This document shows, piece after piece, positions 1 through 9,440 of a stretch of 64,000 bases of DNA. Location of the stretch: assembly GCA_018402385.1 (NCBI GenBank), contig JAGYJA010000011.1:248001-312000 (forward strand). The letters run 5' to 3'. Source of the DNA: Flavobacteriaceae bacterium. GTDB taxonomy: Bacteria > Bacteroidota > Bacteroidia > Flavobacteriales > Flavobacteriaceae. Both the position numbers and the translations under genes were made by a program. Each line of letters starts with the position of its first letter. The stretch's first letter is position 1. Below the pieces are notes generated by a model. That model saw nothing but the letters and a program-made list of their open reading frames with translations. It was not told the DNA's origin and did not search any database.

Positions 1-1
1 T

Positions 2-112
2 ACTATTTTATTTAGCTCGCTTTTTTTTAAAGAACAGATTTCCCTTAAAAATTGGATTTCAATAATTGTAATTTGTATAGGTGCTTTTATGATTTATTTA
101 CAAGGGTCATAA
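2..112 (+). CDS. C-terminal end of a small DMT-type membrane transporter (partial)
   Basis: An open frame enters from the left edge and stops with TAA at 110-112, giving 36 residues. It reads as an amphipathic stretch with an acidic/basic pair (FFKEQISLKNW) followed by one hydrophobic helix (IIVICIGAFMIYL) and a short polar tail. This is how the last loop and helix of SMR/EamA drug-metabolite transporters look. Most of the gene lies outside the window, so the subfamily cannot be fixed and no start is visible. Confidence 0.5.
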   Translation, partial: TILFSSLFFKEQISLKNWISIIVICIGAFMIYLQGS

Positions 113-197
113 CAGTACCAATGCCAAAACTTGTTCTTGTAATAACATAAAGGTTATCACTTAAAAAAATGGAATCAATCAAATTGAAAACTTTGAC

Positions 198-581
198 TTG
201 ACACCATTGACTTATGATTATAAAATAGCTAAAGCTTTTTTTGATCAGGAACTACAAAAACGTTTTGGTGTAACTAAAAATATTAATAACGAAGTGTATG
301 ATATTAAAATAGAAATGTCACCTGTATTAGCTGGTTTTATCAAAAATCATTTTTGGCATCCTAGTCAAAAATTTTCAAAAAAGAATAACAATTATAGTAT
401 GCACATTAAATGTGGTATTAATAGAGAATTGATGGGATGGTTGTTTCAATGGATGTACAACATAAAAATTATTCAGCCCCCCATTCTTATTGATTACTAT
501 CAAAAAACATTGGAAGAAATGCAAAAGAATAGTCTTTCAAAAAAACGACTGATGTACCGCAATATTTTTGAGACCAAATAA
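198..581 (+). pseudogene. Relic of a WYL-domain transcriptional regulator (C-terminal part only)
   Basis: A 127-codon frame resembles the C-terminal (WCX) extension of WYL-family regulators: a strand-rich stretch ending in RELMGWLFQWMYNIKIIQPP, then a helix IDYYQKTLEEM. Full-length WYL regulators are about 300-330 residues with an N-terminal HTH and a WYL domain, and both are absent here. No ATG opens the frame; the only upstream initiator is TTG at 198 and a stop occurs at 162-164. An ATG at 169 in another frame stops after 10 codons. I read it as a 5'-deleted or frame-broken remnant. A small independent WCX-like protein is less likely. Confidence 0.45.
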
Positions 582-681
582 ATTTTAAATTACTTGTATT
601 TCTTGATAAATTTGAAATTTAAATAAGAAAAACTGATTTGCATTTGATTTTTTTCAGGCAATTATTATTCCTTGAATCATT

Positions 682-965
682 AGCGTCCTAAACATTTTGT
701 AAAGTTTGGGCAATGTATTGGTTTTATAAGCTCTTTTAGAAGTATTGATTATTTTAGGATTTTAGGACGCTGACTTAGGACTTCAAGACATACGACTTAG
801 GACGCTCACTTTTTTTTAATTTATTGATATTCAGCGTTTTTATTTTTTAGTCTTACGTCTTAAGTCCCTCGGCCGCCATAGGCTTGCACGCTGTCGCAGA
901 AGCTTTAGCGTAGGCGCCCGACGGCGATGCTTGTAATCTTAAGTCCAATATATAATTAGGACGCT
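682..965. repeat. Repeat-rich intergenic block with inverted and direct copies of TTAGGACGCT
   Basis: The 483-base gap 582-1064 holds no convincing gene. The word TTAGGACGCT occurs at 762-771, 797-806 and 956-965, and inverted at 682-691. Bases 779-796 (GGACTTCAAGACATACGAC region) are mirrored by GTCTTACGTCTTAAGTCC at 850-867. TCTTAAGTCC recurs directly at 858-867 and 937-946. Between those two copies lies a sharply GC-rich core (about 868-935) in otherwise AT-rich DNA. This looks like a small non-autonomous or REP-like element with degenerate ends. An AT-rich inverted repeat at 1034-1067, just past the purL stop, could be its terminator. Confidence 0.55.
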
Positions 966-1064
966 ATTGTCCTTGAAGATCGATTATTGACATCCTCATT
1001 TGTTTGCTTAAATTGTTTTTGAATTTAACTTCAAGAAAAATATTTTATCAAAATATATATTTTT

Positions 1065-4000
1065 CTATTTCTTCTCAATCCATTCCCTCGCATTCACAAA
1101 CGCCTCCAGCCATGGAGAAACTTGATCATTACGGTCTTTTGGGTAATACCCCCAGTTCCACGGGAAAGTGGAGCGCTCTAAGTGGGGCATCATCACCAGA
1201 TGCCTTCCGGTGTTCGTCTGTCATGATGGCGGTGTTGAAATCGGAACCGTTGGGGTTAGCGGGATAGCCGTCATAACCGTAAGTGCCCACAATGTTGTAT
1301 TGTTCTTTTCCATAAGGAAAACTGAACTTCCCTTCACCATGTGCCGCCCAGATGCCGAGTTTGCTGCCGGCCAGGGTGGATAGCATCACCGAGTTGTTTT
1401 CGGCTATCTCAACAGAAGTAAAGGTACATTCAAACTTATGGCTGTCGTTATGGAGCATTTTGGGTTTGTGTTCGTGGTCTGGGTTGATAAGCCCCAGTTC
1501 AATAAACAACTGGCAACCGTTACAGACGCCCAGAGATAAAGTATCCGGTCTGGCAAAAAAGTTTTTGAGGGCTTTGTTGGCTTTTTCGTTGTATAGAAAG
1601 GCACCTGCCCAGCCTTTGGCGCTGCCCAGCACGTCACTGTTTGAGAAACCGCCCACGGCAGCTATAAACTGTATGTCCTCCAGCGTTTCACGGCCTGCAA
1701 TCAAATCGGTCATATGCACGTCCTTAACATCAAAACCGGCGAGGTACATGGCGTTGGCCATTTCGCGCTCGCTGTTGCTACCTTTTTCACGGAGGATGGC
1801 AGCTTTGATGCGGTCCTCGACTCCCGGTGTCCTCACCCCCGGCCCCTCTCCCAAGGAGAGGGGGGTTTAGTTTTCCAGTAAAATGCTTTGGAAACTTATA
1901 CTCCAAGGACTGATTCTTATAATTCTCAAATCGTTCATCGGCTTTTTGTATGCCGCTTTGTTTGCGGTCGAGCAGGTGGGAGGTTTTGTACCACGCATCC
2001 CGCATTTCTGAAATGATGAATTTTTCAGTTGTAGTTCCTTGAGTGATGGTAAGGGTATCACTTTCAGTTACTGTACCTATTTTTAGGGCTTCAATATTCG
2101 CTTTCGCGAAAGCGTTTTCAACTTCATCATCATTGTTTGCTTGAATCAGGACACCGCTGTTTTCAGCAAAAAGTATTTTGATGAGGTCGTTTTCGCTTAA
2201 AGCGGAAAGATCAACCGAAGCCCCCAGGTTGTTGTCTGCAAAACACATTTCCAATAATGCGGTCAACATACCGCCCGAAGAAATGTCATGACCTGCAGCG
2301 ATTTGACCGTTGCGAATTAAAGATTGCAGCGTGTTGAAAGCGTTTTTAAAATAAGCCGCATCCTTCACTGATGGGGCTTCATCACCAATTTCGTTTAATA
2401 TCTGCGCAAACGATGAACCCCCTAATTTGAAGGTGTCTTTGCTCAGGTTGAGGTAATAGATGCTTCCTTTGTTTTTTTGTAAAACCGGCTCTACCACTTG
2501 TGTAATGGTATCACAGTTTCCTGCTGCTGAAATAATTACGGTGCCGGGAGAGATCACATCGCCATCAGGGTATTTTTGTTTCATCGAAAGTGAATCCTTA
2601 CCCGTGGGTACATTGATGCCCAACGCAATCGAAAACTCTGAAACGGCTTCTACAGCAGCATACAAGCGCGCGTCTTCACCAGGATTGTTACAAGGCCACA
2701 TCCAGTTGGCTGAAAGCGAAACCGATTGCAAGCCGTCTTTTAATGGTGCCCAAACAATGTTGGTTAAGGCTTCTGCGATGGAGTTTTGTGAGCCTGCCAC
2801 GGGATCTATCAAGCCCGAAATGGGGGAGTGCCCAATGCTGGTTGCAACGCCTTCCTTGCCGTTGTAATCGAGTGCCATCACCCCACAGTTGTTTAGCGGA
2901 ATTTGCAAGGGTCCCACACATTGCTGTTTGGCAACACGTCCTGTTACACATCGGTCTACTTTGTTGGTCAACCAGTCTTTACAAGCCACGGCTTCCAGTT
3001 GGAGTACCTGAGTGATGTATTCTTTGATTTTATCTGAAGTATACTTGAGCGCAGGATAGTTTCTTTCAATGGTTTTGTCTGTCATGATGGTTTTTGGCGA
3101 ACTGCCAAACATATCGGCCAGTGCCAGGTCCATGGGGTTTTTACCGTCTTTTGCTTTGAAAATAAAACGGTGATCGCCGGTCACGGTACCCACTTCATAC
3201 ATCGGTGAACGTTCACGCTCGGCAATGCGTCGGAGGGTTTCAGTATCTTTTTGGCCAATAACGAGTCCCATGCGTTCCTGGGATTCGTTGCCAATAATTT
3301 CTTTTGCCGAAAGGGTAGGGTCACCCACTGGCAGTTTTTCCAAAGCGATTTCGCCACCGGTTTCTTCTACGAGTTCGCTCAAGCAGTTGAGGTGTCCACC
3401 GGCGCCGTGATCGTGAATGGAAACAATGGGGTTGATCTCACTTTCTACCAAACCACGAATGGCATTGGCGGCACGTTTTTGCATTTCGGGGTTGGACCGT
3501 TGAATGGCATTGAGTTCAATACCGCTAGAAAATGCTCCGGTATCTGCTGAAGAAACCGCAGCACCACCCATTCCAATTCTATAATTATCACCACCCAGAA
3601 TAACGATGTCATCTCCCACATTGGGTTTGTCTTTAATGCTTTGGTCTTTTTTCCGTAACCAATTCCGCCGGCTAGCATTATTACTTTGTCATAGCCTAAC
3701 ATGCGGTCGCTGAGCGGAGTCGAAGCGTCCCCCTCCGGCTCCCCCAAAGGGGGAGTGTTTTCTTTATGTTCAAAAGTAAGCACAGAACCTGCAATCAACG
3801 GTTGTCCAAATTTGTTTCCAAAGTCTGAGGCACCGTTGGAGGCTTTGATAAGAATATCGAGCGGGGTTTGGTACAACCATTTTCGGGCCTTTATATTTTG
3901 CTCATATGGGCGGTTGCTTTCCAGGCGTGGATAAGAGGTCATATAGACTGCTGTTCCGGCCAGGGGTAGGGAGCCTTTTCCGCCGGCGAGACGGTCGCGT

Positions 4001-4815
4001 ATTTCTCCGCCACTTCCGGTTGCTGCTCCGTTGAAGGGTTCAACTGTGGTGGGGAAGTTATGGGTTTCCGCTTTCAGCGAAATCACACTGTCAAAGGGTT
4101 TCTTTTGGTAAAAGTCGGGCTTGTCAGCACTTTTTGGTGCAAATTGTTCCACTTTGGGCCCTTCAATAAAAGCGACATTGTCTTTGTAAGCTGAAACGAT
4201 GGTATTTGGGTTTTCAGCAGACGTTTTTTTGATGAGTTTGAATAAAGATGATGATTTTTCTTTTCCATCAATCACAAAGGTGCCATTAAAGATTTTATGA
4301 CGACAATGTTCAGAGTTTACTTGTGAGAAGCCAAATACTTCAGAATCGGTGAGGGGTCTTTCTAAACGTTTTGATAATTCTTCGAGATAGATGACTTCTT
4401 CGTCATTCAGAGCCAGACCTTCTCGTTTGTTGTATGCAGCGATGTCTGTGATTTCTTTGATGGGTTCCGGCTGAATAGCAATTGTAAAGATATTTTGATC
4501 GAGCTCCGTATATTTTTGAAGCAACATGGGGTCAAAGTTGGCTTCTTTTTCATTTTTGATTTGAAACTCTTCAATTCTTGTAATGCCCACGATGCCCATA
4601 TTCTGAGTGATTTCAACAGCATTAGTGCTCCAGGGAGTGACCATGGCGGCTCGGGGTCCTACAAAAAAATCCGTCGCGGGAAGTGCCAGGACGGATTCAT
4701 TTTTTAAGGTGGCATTGCCAAAAAGCCAGTTGAGTTTTTGTATGTTTTGGTCGTCAAGTTTTTGATGAGTCGCTACTGCGTAAACCGTGTTTTGTTTAGA
4801 GAAAAAGAGGATCAT
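1065..4815 (-). CDS. purL: Phosphoribosylformylglycinamidine synthase, large single-chain form (three frame breaks)
   Basis: FGAM synthase makes formylglycinamidine ribonucleotide from FGAR, ATP and glutamine (purine step 4). Three abutting frames on the minus strand together encode the long form of about 1,250 residues: N-terminal region and first AIRS half (4815-~3650), second AIRS half (to ~1860), then the glutaminase domain with the nucleophile region LGVCNGCQLF. I chose ATG at 4815 (MILFFSKQN) because PurL homologues start there; an in-frame ATG at 4851 adds 12 unrelated residues. Frame breaks: one A missing in an A-run at 3646-3652; one extra base inside a repeat at 1813-1867; one extra base near 1161-1163. 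Correcting all three gives exactly 1,250 codons ending in AREWIEKK and a TAG at 1065-1067. Two dispersed repeats are inserted in the coding region. Confidence 0.85.
1813..1867. repeat. 55-base dispersed-repeat insertion in purL (second)
   Basis: Between the native purL segments FPKHFTGKL and RIKAAILREKG lies GC-rich sequence foreign to the family. It contains the perfect 9-bp inverted repeat CCCCTCTCC / GGAGAGGGG (1843-1851 and 1855-1863, loop CAA) followed by a run of C. Read in the gene it gives PPLLGRGAGGED, a peptide that translations of this kind of Bacteroidota intergenic repeat commonly give. It is 55 bases, one more than 18 codons, so it also moves the reading frame by one. A G6 run (1860-1865) and a C5 run (1836-1840) are candidate sites for the extra base. 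Confidence 0.6.
2099..2114. repeat. 16-bp perfect palindrome CGCTTTCGCGAAAGCG inside purL
   Basis: The perfect palindrome is read through in frame (AFAKAN region of the second AIRS domain). A related near-palindrome, TTTCGCTT-T-AAGCGAAA, lies at 24522-24538 between the two transketolase genes. It may belong to an iterated palindrome family in this genome. One window cannot show whether it is over-represented. Confidence 0.4.
3706..3756. repeat. 51-base in-frame dispersed-repeat insertion in purL (first)
   Basis: Exactly 17 codons (TPPLGEPEGDASTPLSD) sit between native PurL segments ending FEHKEN and starting RMLGYDKVIM, where homologues have only a few residues. The DNA contains CTCCCCC-AAA-GGGGGAG (3739-3755) and the motif TGAGCGGAGTCGAAG, both of which look like dispersed intergenic repeat sequence, not coding sequence. 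Because its length is a multiple of three, it adds a Pro/Gly/Asp-rich loop without breaking the frame. Confidence 0.6.
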
Positions 4816-4849
4816 AAATTGTGATGTTTGTTTGATAAAAACAAAGCAC

Positions 4850-4857
4850 AAAATTAC
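4850..4857 (-). promoter_or_regulatory. Possible -7 element (TAATTTTG) of the purL promoter
   Basis: On the minus strand TAATTTTG matches the Bacteroidota TANNTTTG -7 consensus, about 35 bases before the chosen purL ATG. No clear TTG -33 box lies at the usual spacing, so this is a weak call. Confidence 0.35.
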
Positions 4858-5032
4858 TAATTTTTATTCTAAAATGATGGGGTATTTAAGTTTTGAAATG
4901 AGGAATGTTTTAATCTTTTAATTTTTTGTAATTGATACTAATAAAACTGAATTATTTTTTGTTAAACTAAAGATGAAATTAATTTTTTTAGAATGAAAAA
5001 GGTATCTTGTATGCCTAAAAATCAAAACTATT

Positions 5033-7960
5033 ATGAAAAAAAGAGTACAATTACTTTGCCTATTTTTTGTGGCTTTTGCTTTGAGCTTATCAGCTCAAGA
5101 GGGGCCGGAATCTATTTCACAAGGGGTTTTTCTTGGTAAAACGCCTCCTGTAAGTGAAATGCCCGCAGCCGGTATTCCACCAGTAAGAGACAATACGGAA
5201 GCAAGAATTATTAAAAACAGGTTGAGAGGCCAAAGAAAATTAGATCCCACAGGGCTACCACTTTATGGGGAAACACAGGTTCAAAGTGAAATGGGAGGTA
5301 TAGCTTCTTTTGCCCTTGAAGAAAATTTTGACGGTGCAACAGTTGCAGAAGGTGGCGCATTGCCACCAGATCCAACAGGAGCTGTTGGTCCCAATCATTA
5401 TGTTCACGCTTTTAACCTTGGGGTTAAAATTTTTGATAAGTCGGGTAATTTGCTATTTGGTCCCATTTCTTTGGGTGACTTTTTTCAGAATGGTGTAAAT
5501 TCTGGAGATCCAATAGTCTTGTATGACCAGCTTGCTGATCGATTTTTTGTGAGTCAATTTAGAACCTCAAACAATGCTCTCTTAATTGCCGTTTCTGAAA
5601 CACCCGATCCTACCGGATCTTATTTTCTATATGAATTTCCTTTAAATTCTTTTCCAGATTATCCAAAATATGCTGTTTGGCCTGATGGCTATTATATGAC
5701 AGCAAATAAATTTACTGGAAACACCACTTATGTTTTGGAAAGAGATGTTATTTTAGCCGGTGGTGCAAGCCCACAGATTGTTGGGTTTGATTTACCGGGT
5801 ATTGTAAACAATCCAAACTCTGTAAGAAGCCCCAATCCTGCTCACTTGCTGGGAACCAGTTTTACTCCCGGATTACCGGGTCAAATTGTTTATTTTCAAG
5901 ATGATGGTTGGAGTGGTGCAATCACCTTTGATCACTTGAAAATATGGGAAATAACTATGGATTGGAACAACACATCCAATTCTTCCATCTCTTCAGCACT
6001 TGAAATTCCCACTTTACCCTTTGATTCTGTTTTTGCTCCTTTTGGAACAGGTGATGTGAATCAACCGGGGACAAGTCAAAAAATTGATATTATTGGAGGG
6101 GTAATATCATACATGGTTAACTATCGCGAATTTGGAACTCACAATTCTATGACTGTTACTTTTAGTGTTGATATTGATGGTAACGATACCAGCGGGATAA
6201 GATGGATTGAACTTCGTAACAACGGTTTGGGTGATCCCTGGACAATTTTCCAAGAAGGCACTTATGCACCCAATGATGGATTAAACCGTTTTATGGGGAG
6301 TTTAGCTATGGATGCTGCCGGAAATATGGGTATGGGTTTTCAAGTTGCCAGTGGGACTGTACCGGCAGGAATGAGATATACCGGAAGGTTTGACGGTGAT
6401 CCATTAGGAACAATGACCGTTGCAGAAACGACTATCATTGACGGAATAGGGGTGCAAACCACTTCCAACCGTTTTGGAGATTATACTCACCTAACAATGG
6501 ATCCTGATAATTTCACATATTGGTTTACCGGAGAATACTTTAGTGCTAATAATTTTTGGAATACAAGAATCGCATCTTTCAGTTTGTCTGGTGGTTTTGG
6601 AGATGATGTGGGTGTAAATGCCATTACTGAACCAAACGATGGACTACTTTCAGCAGCAGAAACTGTTGAGATTTCTATTAGGAATTTTGGGTCAAATACA
6701 CAATCAAATATACCTGTCGAGCTTCTTGTTGATGGAGTTGTTGAAGCTTCAGAGATTTTTACGGGAACTGTTAATGCTAATGAAACTGAAACTTATACAT
6801 TCACGCAAACTGTTGATCTTTCAACGCCCGGTCAAAGCTATACTATTGAGGCAAGAACCAATCTCTCTGGTGATGAGTTTCCTAGTAATGATAGCTTTAC
6901 AAAAGAAGTAACAAATATTTTTCCAAATGATGTTGGGGTTACTGAAATAATTAGCCCTGTTTCAGGGGAAGGACTTGGTGATGAAACAATTACTATTAGA
7001 GTAAGAAATTTTGGAGCTAATTCGCAATCTAATTTTGACGTATCTTATAGCATTGATGGTGCGGCACCAGTGGTGGAAACGTTTACCGCTACTATAAATG
7101 CTCTTGAAGAAGAAGTCTTTTCCTTTAGTCAAACTGGCGATTTTACAGCACTTGGAAGTTATGAACTTTCTGCTTCGACCTTATTGACAAATGACGACGT
7201 TCCCTCAAATGACACGATTGAAACCACTATTGTTAATGAGCAATGTTCGCCTATAGGGAATTGTTCCCTGGGAGATGGACTTACGCGTTTTGCAATTGGA
7301 ACGATAGACAATTCCAGTGGTTGTTCCTCAAATGGTTTTGGTGATTTCACTAATTTAAATACAGAACTTGATATCGATACAGAAGTTGATGTCACTGTGC
7401 GTTCCGGTTTTGCTGATCAATTACTTTCAGTTTGGATAGATTACAACGATAATTTTGTTTTTGAGGCCGACGAATTGGTAATTTTTGATTTTCCACTTCC
7501 CATTTCAGGAACGAATTATACCACTACTTTTAATATTCCTAATGACTTAGGCCTTGTGGGAACTCACTTACTGAGAGCCAGAGTGGGATGGGAAACCTCT
7601 GAGGGAACCATAAATGATCCTTGTGTAGATTTTACCTGGGGAGAGACTGAAGATTATACAGTAACTATACTTGACGGTACCTTGTCAACTGCTCAAAATG
7701 ACTTTAACACTGCTGCTTTTATGGTATATCCATTAGAAAATAAAATGTATGAATTGTTATTTCAGCCTAAAACAGATTTAGGTGATATGAAGGTTACGGT
7801 TTTTAATACATTAGGGCAACAAATTATGATGTCAGAAATGAGATTTCAAGGTAATGCATATAAAACTCAATTGGATTTTGAGGGTACCGCAACCGGCACT
7901 TATCTTGTAAAAGTTTCAAACGGAAACTACAGTACGGTCAAAAGGGTGATTGTAAAATAA
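5033..7960 (+). CDS. Large secreted protein with two CARDB-like repeats, a GEVED domain and a T9SS sorting domain
   Basis: The 975-aa protein starts with a clear signal peptide (KKRVQLLCLFFVAFALSLSAQ). Residues ~80-520 form a beta-rich, probably propeller-like region (DPTGAVGPNHYVHAFN). Two CARDB-like adhesion repeats follow at ~525-620 and ~630-720, each opening NDVGV / DDVGV and containing IRNFG or VRNFG. A GEVED domain sits at ~735-880 (VWIDYNDNFVFEADE ... WGETEDYTV). The last ~80 residues form a T9SS type A sorting domain ending VKRVIVK. It is expected to be exported by T9SS and kept at, or released from, the cell surface. No catalytic motif is recognisable, so a precise role is not assigned. 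It is transcribed alone, divergently from purL, and ends at a strong terminator. Confidence 0.8.
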   Translation: MKKRVQLLCLFFVAFALSLSAQEGPESISQGVFLGKTPPVSEMPAAGIPPVRDNTEARIIKNRLRGQRKLDPTGLPLYGETQVQSEMGGIASFALEENFDGATVAEGGALPPDPTGAVGPNHYVHAFNLGVKIFDKSGNLLFGPISLGDFFQNGVNSGDPIVLYDQLADRFFVSQFRTSNNALLIAVSETPDPTGSYFLYEFPLNSFPDYPKYAVWPDGYYMTANKFTGNTTYVLERDVILAGGASPQIVGFDLPGIVNNPNSVRSPNPAHLLGTSFTPGLPGQIVYFQDDGWSGAITFDHLKIWEITMDWNNTSNSSISSALEIPTLPFDSVFAPFGTGDVNQPGTSQKIDIIGGVISYMVNYREFGTHNSMTVTFSVDIDGNDTSGIRWIELRNNGLGDPWTIFQEGTYAPNDGLNRFMGSLAMDAAGNMGMGFQVASGTVPAGMRYTGRFDGDPLGTMTVAETTIIDGIGVQTTSNRFGDYTHLTMDPDNFTYWFTGEYFSANNFWNTRIASFSLSGGFGDDVGVNAITEPNDGLLSAAETVEISIRNFGSNTQSNIPVELLVDGVVEASEIFTGTVNANETETYTFTQTVDLSTPGQSYTIEARTNLSGDEFPSNDSFTKEVTNIFPNDVGVTEIISPVSGEGLGDETITIRVRNFGANSQSNFDVSYSIDGAAPVVETFTATINALEEEVFSFSQTGDFTALGSYELSASTLLTNDDVPSNDTIETTIVNEQCSPIGNCSLGDGLTRFAIGTIDNSSGCSSNGFGDFTNLNTELDIDTEVDVTVRSGFADQLLSVWIDYNDNFVFEADELVIFDFPLPISGTNYTTTFNIPNDLGLVGTHLLRARVGWETSEGTINDPCVDFTWGETEDYTVTILDGTLSTAQNDFNTAAFMVYPLENKMYELLFQPKTDLGDMKVTVFNTLGQQIMMSEMRFQGNAYKTQLDFEGTATGTYLVKVSNGNYSTVKRVIVK

Positions 7961-7981
7961 AGTCTGAACTTTTCAAAAACT

Positions 7982-8010
7982 AAAAAGCGGGGATACTTCC
8001 CCGCTTTTTT
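7982..8010 (+). terminator. Rho-independent terminator
   Basis: A 12-bp stem (AAAAAGCGGGGA / TCCCCGCTTTTT) with a 4-base loop ends in a T-run, 22 bases after the stop of the secreted protein gene. Confidence 0.85.
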
Positions 8011-8095
8011 AATTTCTATATTCTAGAAACAATTTTAGTATTAAAATTGATACAGAAAACAGTTCTTTTTGAACTATCAATTTTTTAATAATTAA

Positions 8096-8362
8096 CTACC
8101 AGAAAAAACTTCCAACCGAAAGTAATGTACAGACAGCTAGAAGTATTACACTAAGTAGTGCTAAGAAATCCCTTTGATTGTTTAATACATATTTAATCCC
8201 CAGTACCAAGAAAACTAGTTGCGCTAAAAGAAAAGGGATAGTAAGAATTTCTTTTAAGACACCGATAATGACTAAATCAATTTTAAAAAAATCAATCAAC
8301 CAAATAAGAATAAAATAAATTACAATTATAAAGTTTGTAATAATTATTCTCTTTCTGGGCAT
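8096..8362 (-). CDS. Small integral membrane protein, unknown function
   Basis: An 88-aa frame with a basic N-terminus (MPRKRIII) and about three hydrophobic helices separated by short polar loops (LNNQRD before the last). I recognise no family. It lies 31 bases past the end of the endonuclease gene on the same strand and could be cotranscribed with it. Composition and hydropathy look like a real membrane protein, not a shadow, and nothing overlaps it on the other strand. Confidence 0.55.
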   Translation of the reverse strand: MPRKRIIITNFIIVIYFILIWLIDFFKIDLVIIGVLKEILTIPFLLAQLVFLVLGIKYVLNNQRDFLALLSVILLAVCTLLSVGSFFW

Positions 8363-8393
8363 TGTTTTTAGTATTTTAACAATAAAAACCTGC

Positions 8394-9431
8394 TTAATTT
8401 ATTATCACTTTTTTTGTTAATGTTCCCTGTGGTGAAAAAAGTTTTACCAGGTAGAATCCATTTTGTAGTGAGTTGATTTCTGTTTTGTTTTGGTTTTGCG
8501 GTTGCATTTCCATTACAACTTGACCCTGCAGATTGTAAACTATTAGTTTTTCTATAGTTTCAGTTGAAGTAATAGTAACAGCTTTACCGTTTGAAGGGTT
8601 GGGATATAATGCCCAATCTAAATTTGAAATATCCTGTGTACTTAAGAGATCCCATCTGTCTTCTGCAACTGGACCGCCCCAAATTATTGTTGCAAGCGCA
8701 GGGTTGTCGATAAAGGGGTTGCGGTTTCCATAAGCACCTTGAAGATATTCGTTTCTTTGATCTTCATATTCATTGACAGGGTCGTCTGCATTCCATTGTA
8801 AAAAAGTTTCCAGCATTTGTGTGTCACCTTGTAATGTTCCAACACCGGCCAGGTTTGGCAAACATTGATTTCCATAACGCGTGTACATATACATAATCAT
8901 TCTGGCGACATCTCCTTTCCACTCATCGCCAGGATACCAGTTGCCACTACCCACATTACCGGCATTTCCGTTGCCATCTTGAAATTTTTTATCTCCTTTA
9001 TTGTTGTTCATTTGCTGGTCACTTGCTCTTAAGTTGTGAGGATCTGCTATTATTCCTGTAGCAGGATTGCTGGCACTTCCCATTGGTGGATTGGTTAAAG
9101 AACGCGCAAAAACATGCTCTCTATTGTATTCACAAATCAAACCGCCAAAATCATTCTTATCCCTTGAGCGGTCTGTGGTGCAAATTCCATCATTATCATT
9201 GTAACCATAAATCAATAAAACAGTTGAGGTATTATCAGGATTTTCATCTGTAAATACCAAAACATCTCTGGCATCACCATAGGTGAAATTTTGATTGTGT
9301 TGTGCTATTTTTACTTGTAATTCATTGTATAAGTCCTCACCAGTAAGTGTCAAGTTCACATCATTATAGTAGGGTTGTTGTGAGAATGTAAATTGGAAAG
9401 CCAATAATAATAGGAATGCTAATTTTTTCAT
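8394..9431 (-). CDS. Secreted endonuclease I family nuclease with T9SS sorting domain
   Basis: The 345-aa protein has a signal peptide (MKKLAFLLLLAFQFTFSQ). An EndA/endonuclease I domain spans ~20-265, with the family landmarks CEYNREHVFARSL (catalytic His) and ADPHNLRASDQQMNNNKGD, then GNWYPGDEWKGDVAR for metal/substrate contacts. Residues ~270-345 are a T9SS type A domain ending TKKVIIN. It should degrade extracellular DNA and RNA for nutrient scavenging. Its start is 9 bases past the stop of the rRNA methylase gene on the same strand. Confidence 0.88.
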   Translation of the reverse strand: MKKLAFLLLLAFQFTFSQQPYYNDVNLTLTGEDLYNELQVKIAQHNQNFTYGDARDVLVFTDENPDNTSTVLLIYGYNDNDGICTTDRSRDKNDFGGLICEYNREHVFARSLTNPPMGSASNPATGIIADPHNLRASDQQMNNNKGDKKFQDGNGNAGNVGSGNWYPGDEWKGDVARMIMYMYTRYGNQCLPNLAGVGTLQGDTQMLETFLQWNADDPVNEYEDQRNEYLQGAYGNRNPFIDNPALATIIWGGPVAEDRWDLLSTQDISNLDWALYPNPSNGKAVTITSTETIEKLIVYNLQGQVVMEMQPQNQNKTEINSLQNGFYLVKLFSPQGTLTKKVIIN

Positions 9432-9440
9432 TATAAATAT

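Noticed and set aside
1352-1870. 172-codon + strand open frame opposite purL
   Set aside because: Antisense shadow of conserved purL glutaminase codons; no family resemblance and includes the repeat sequence.
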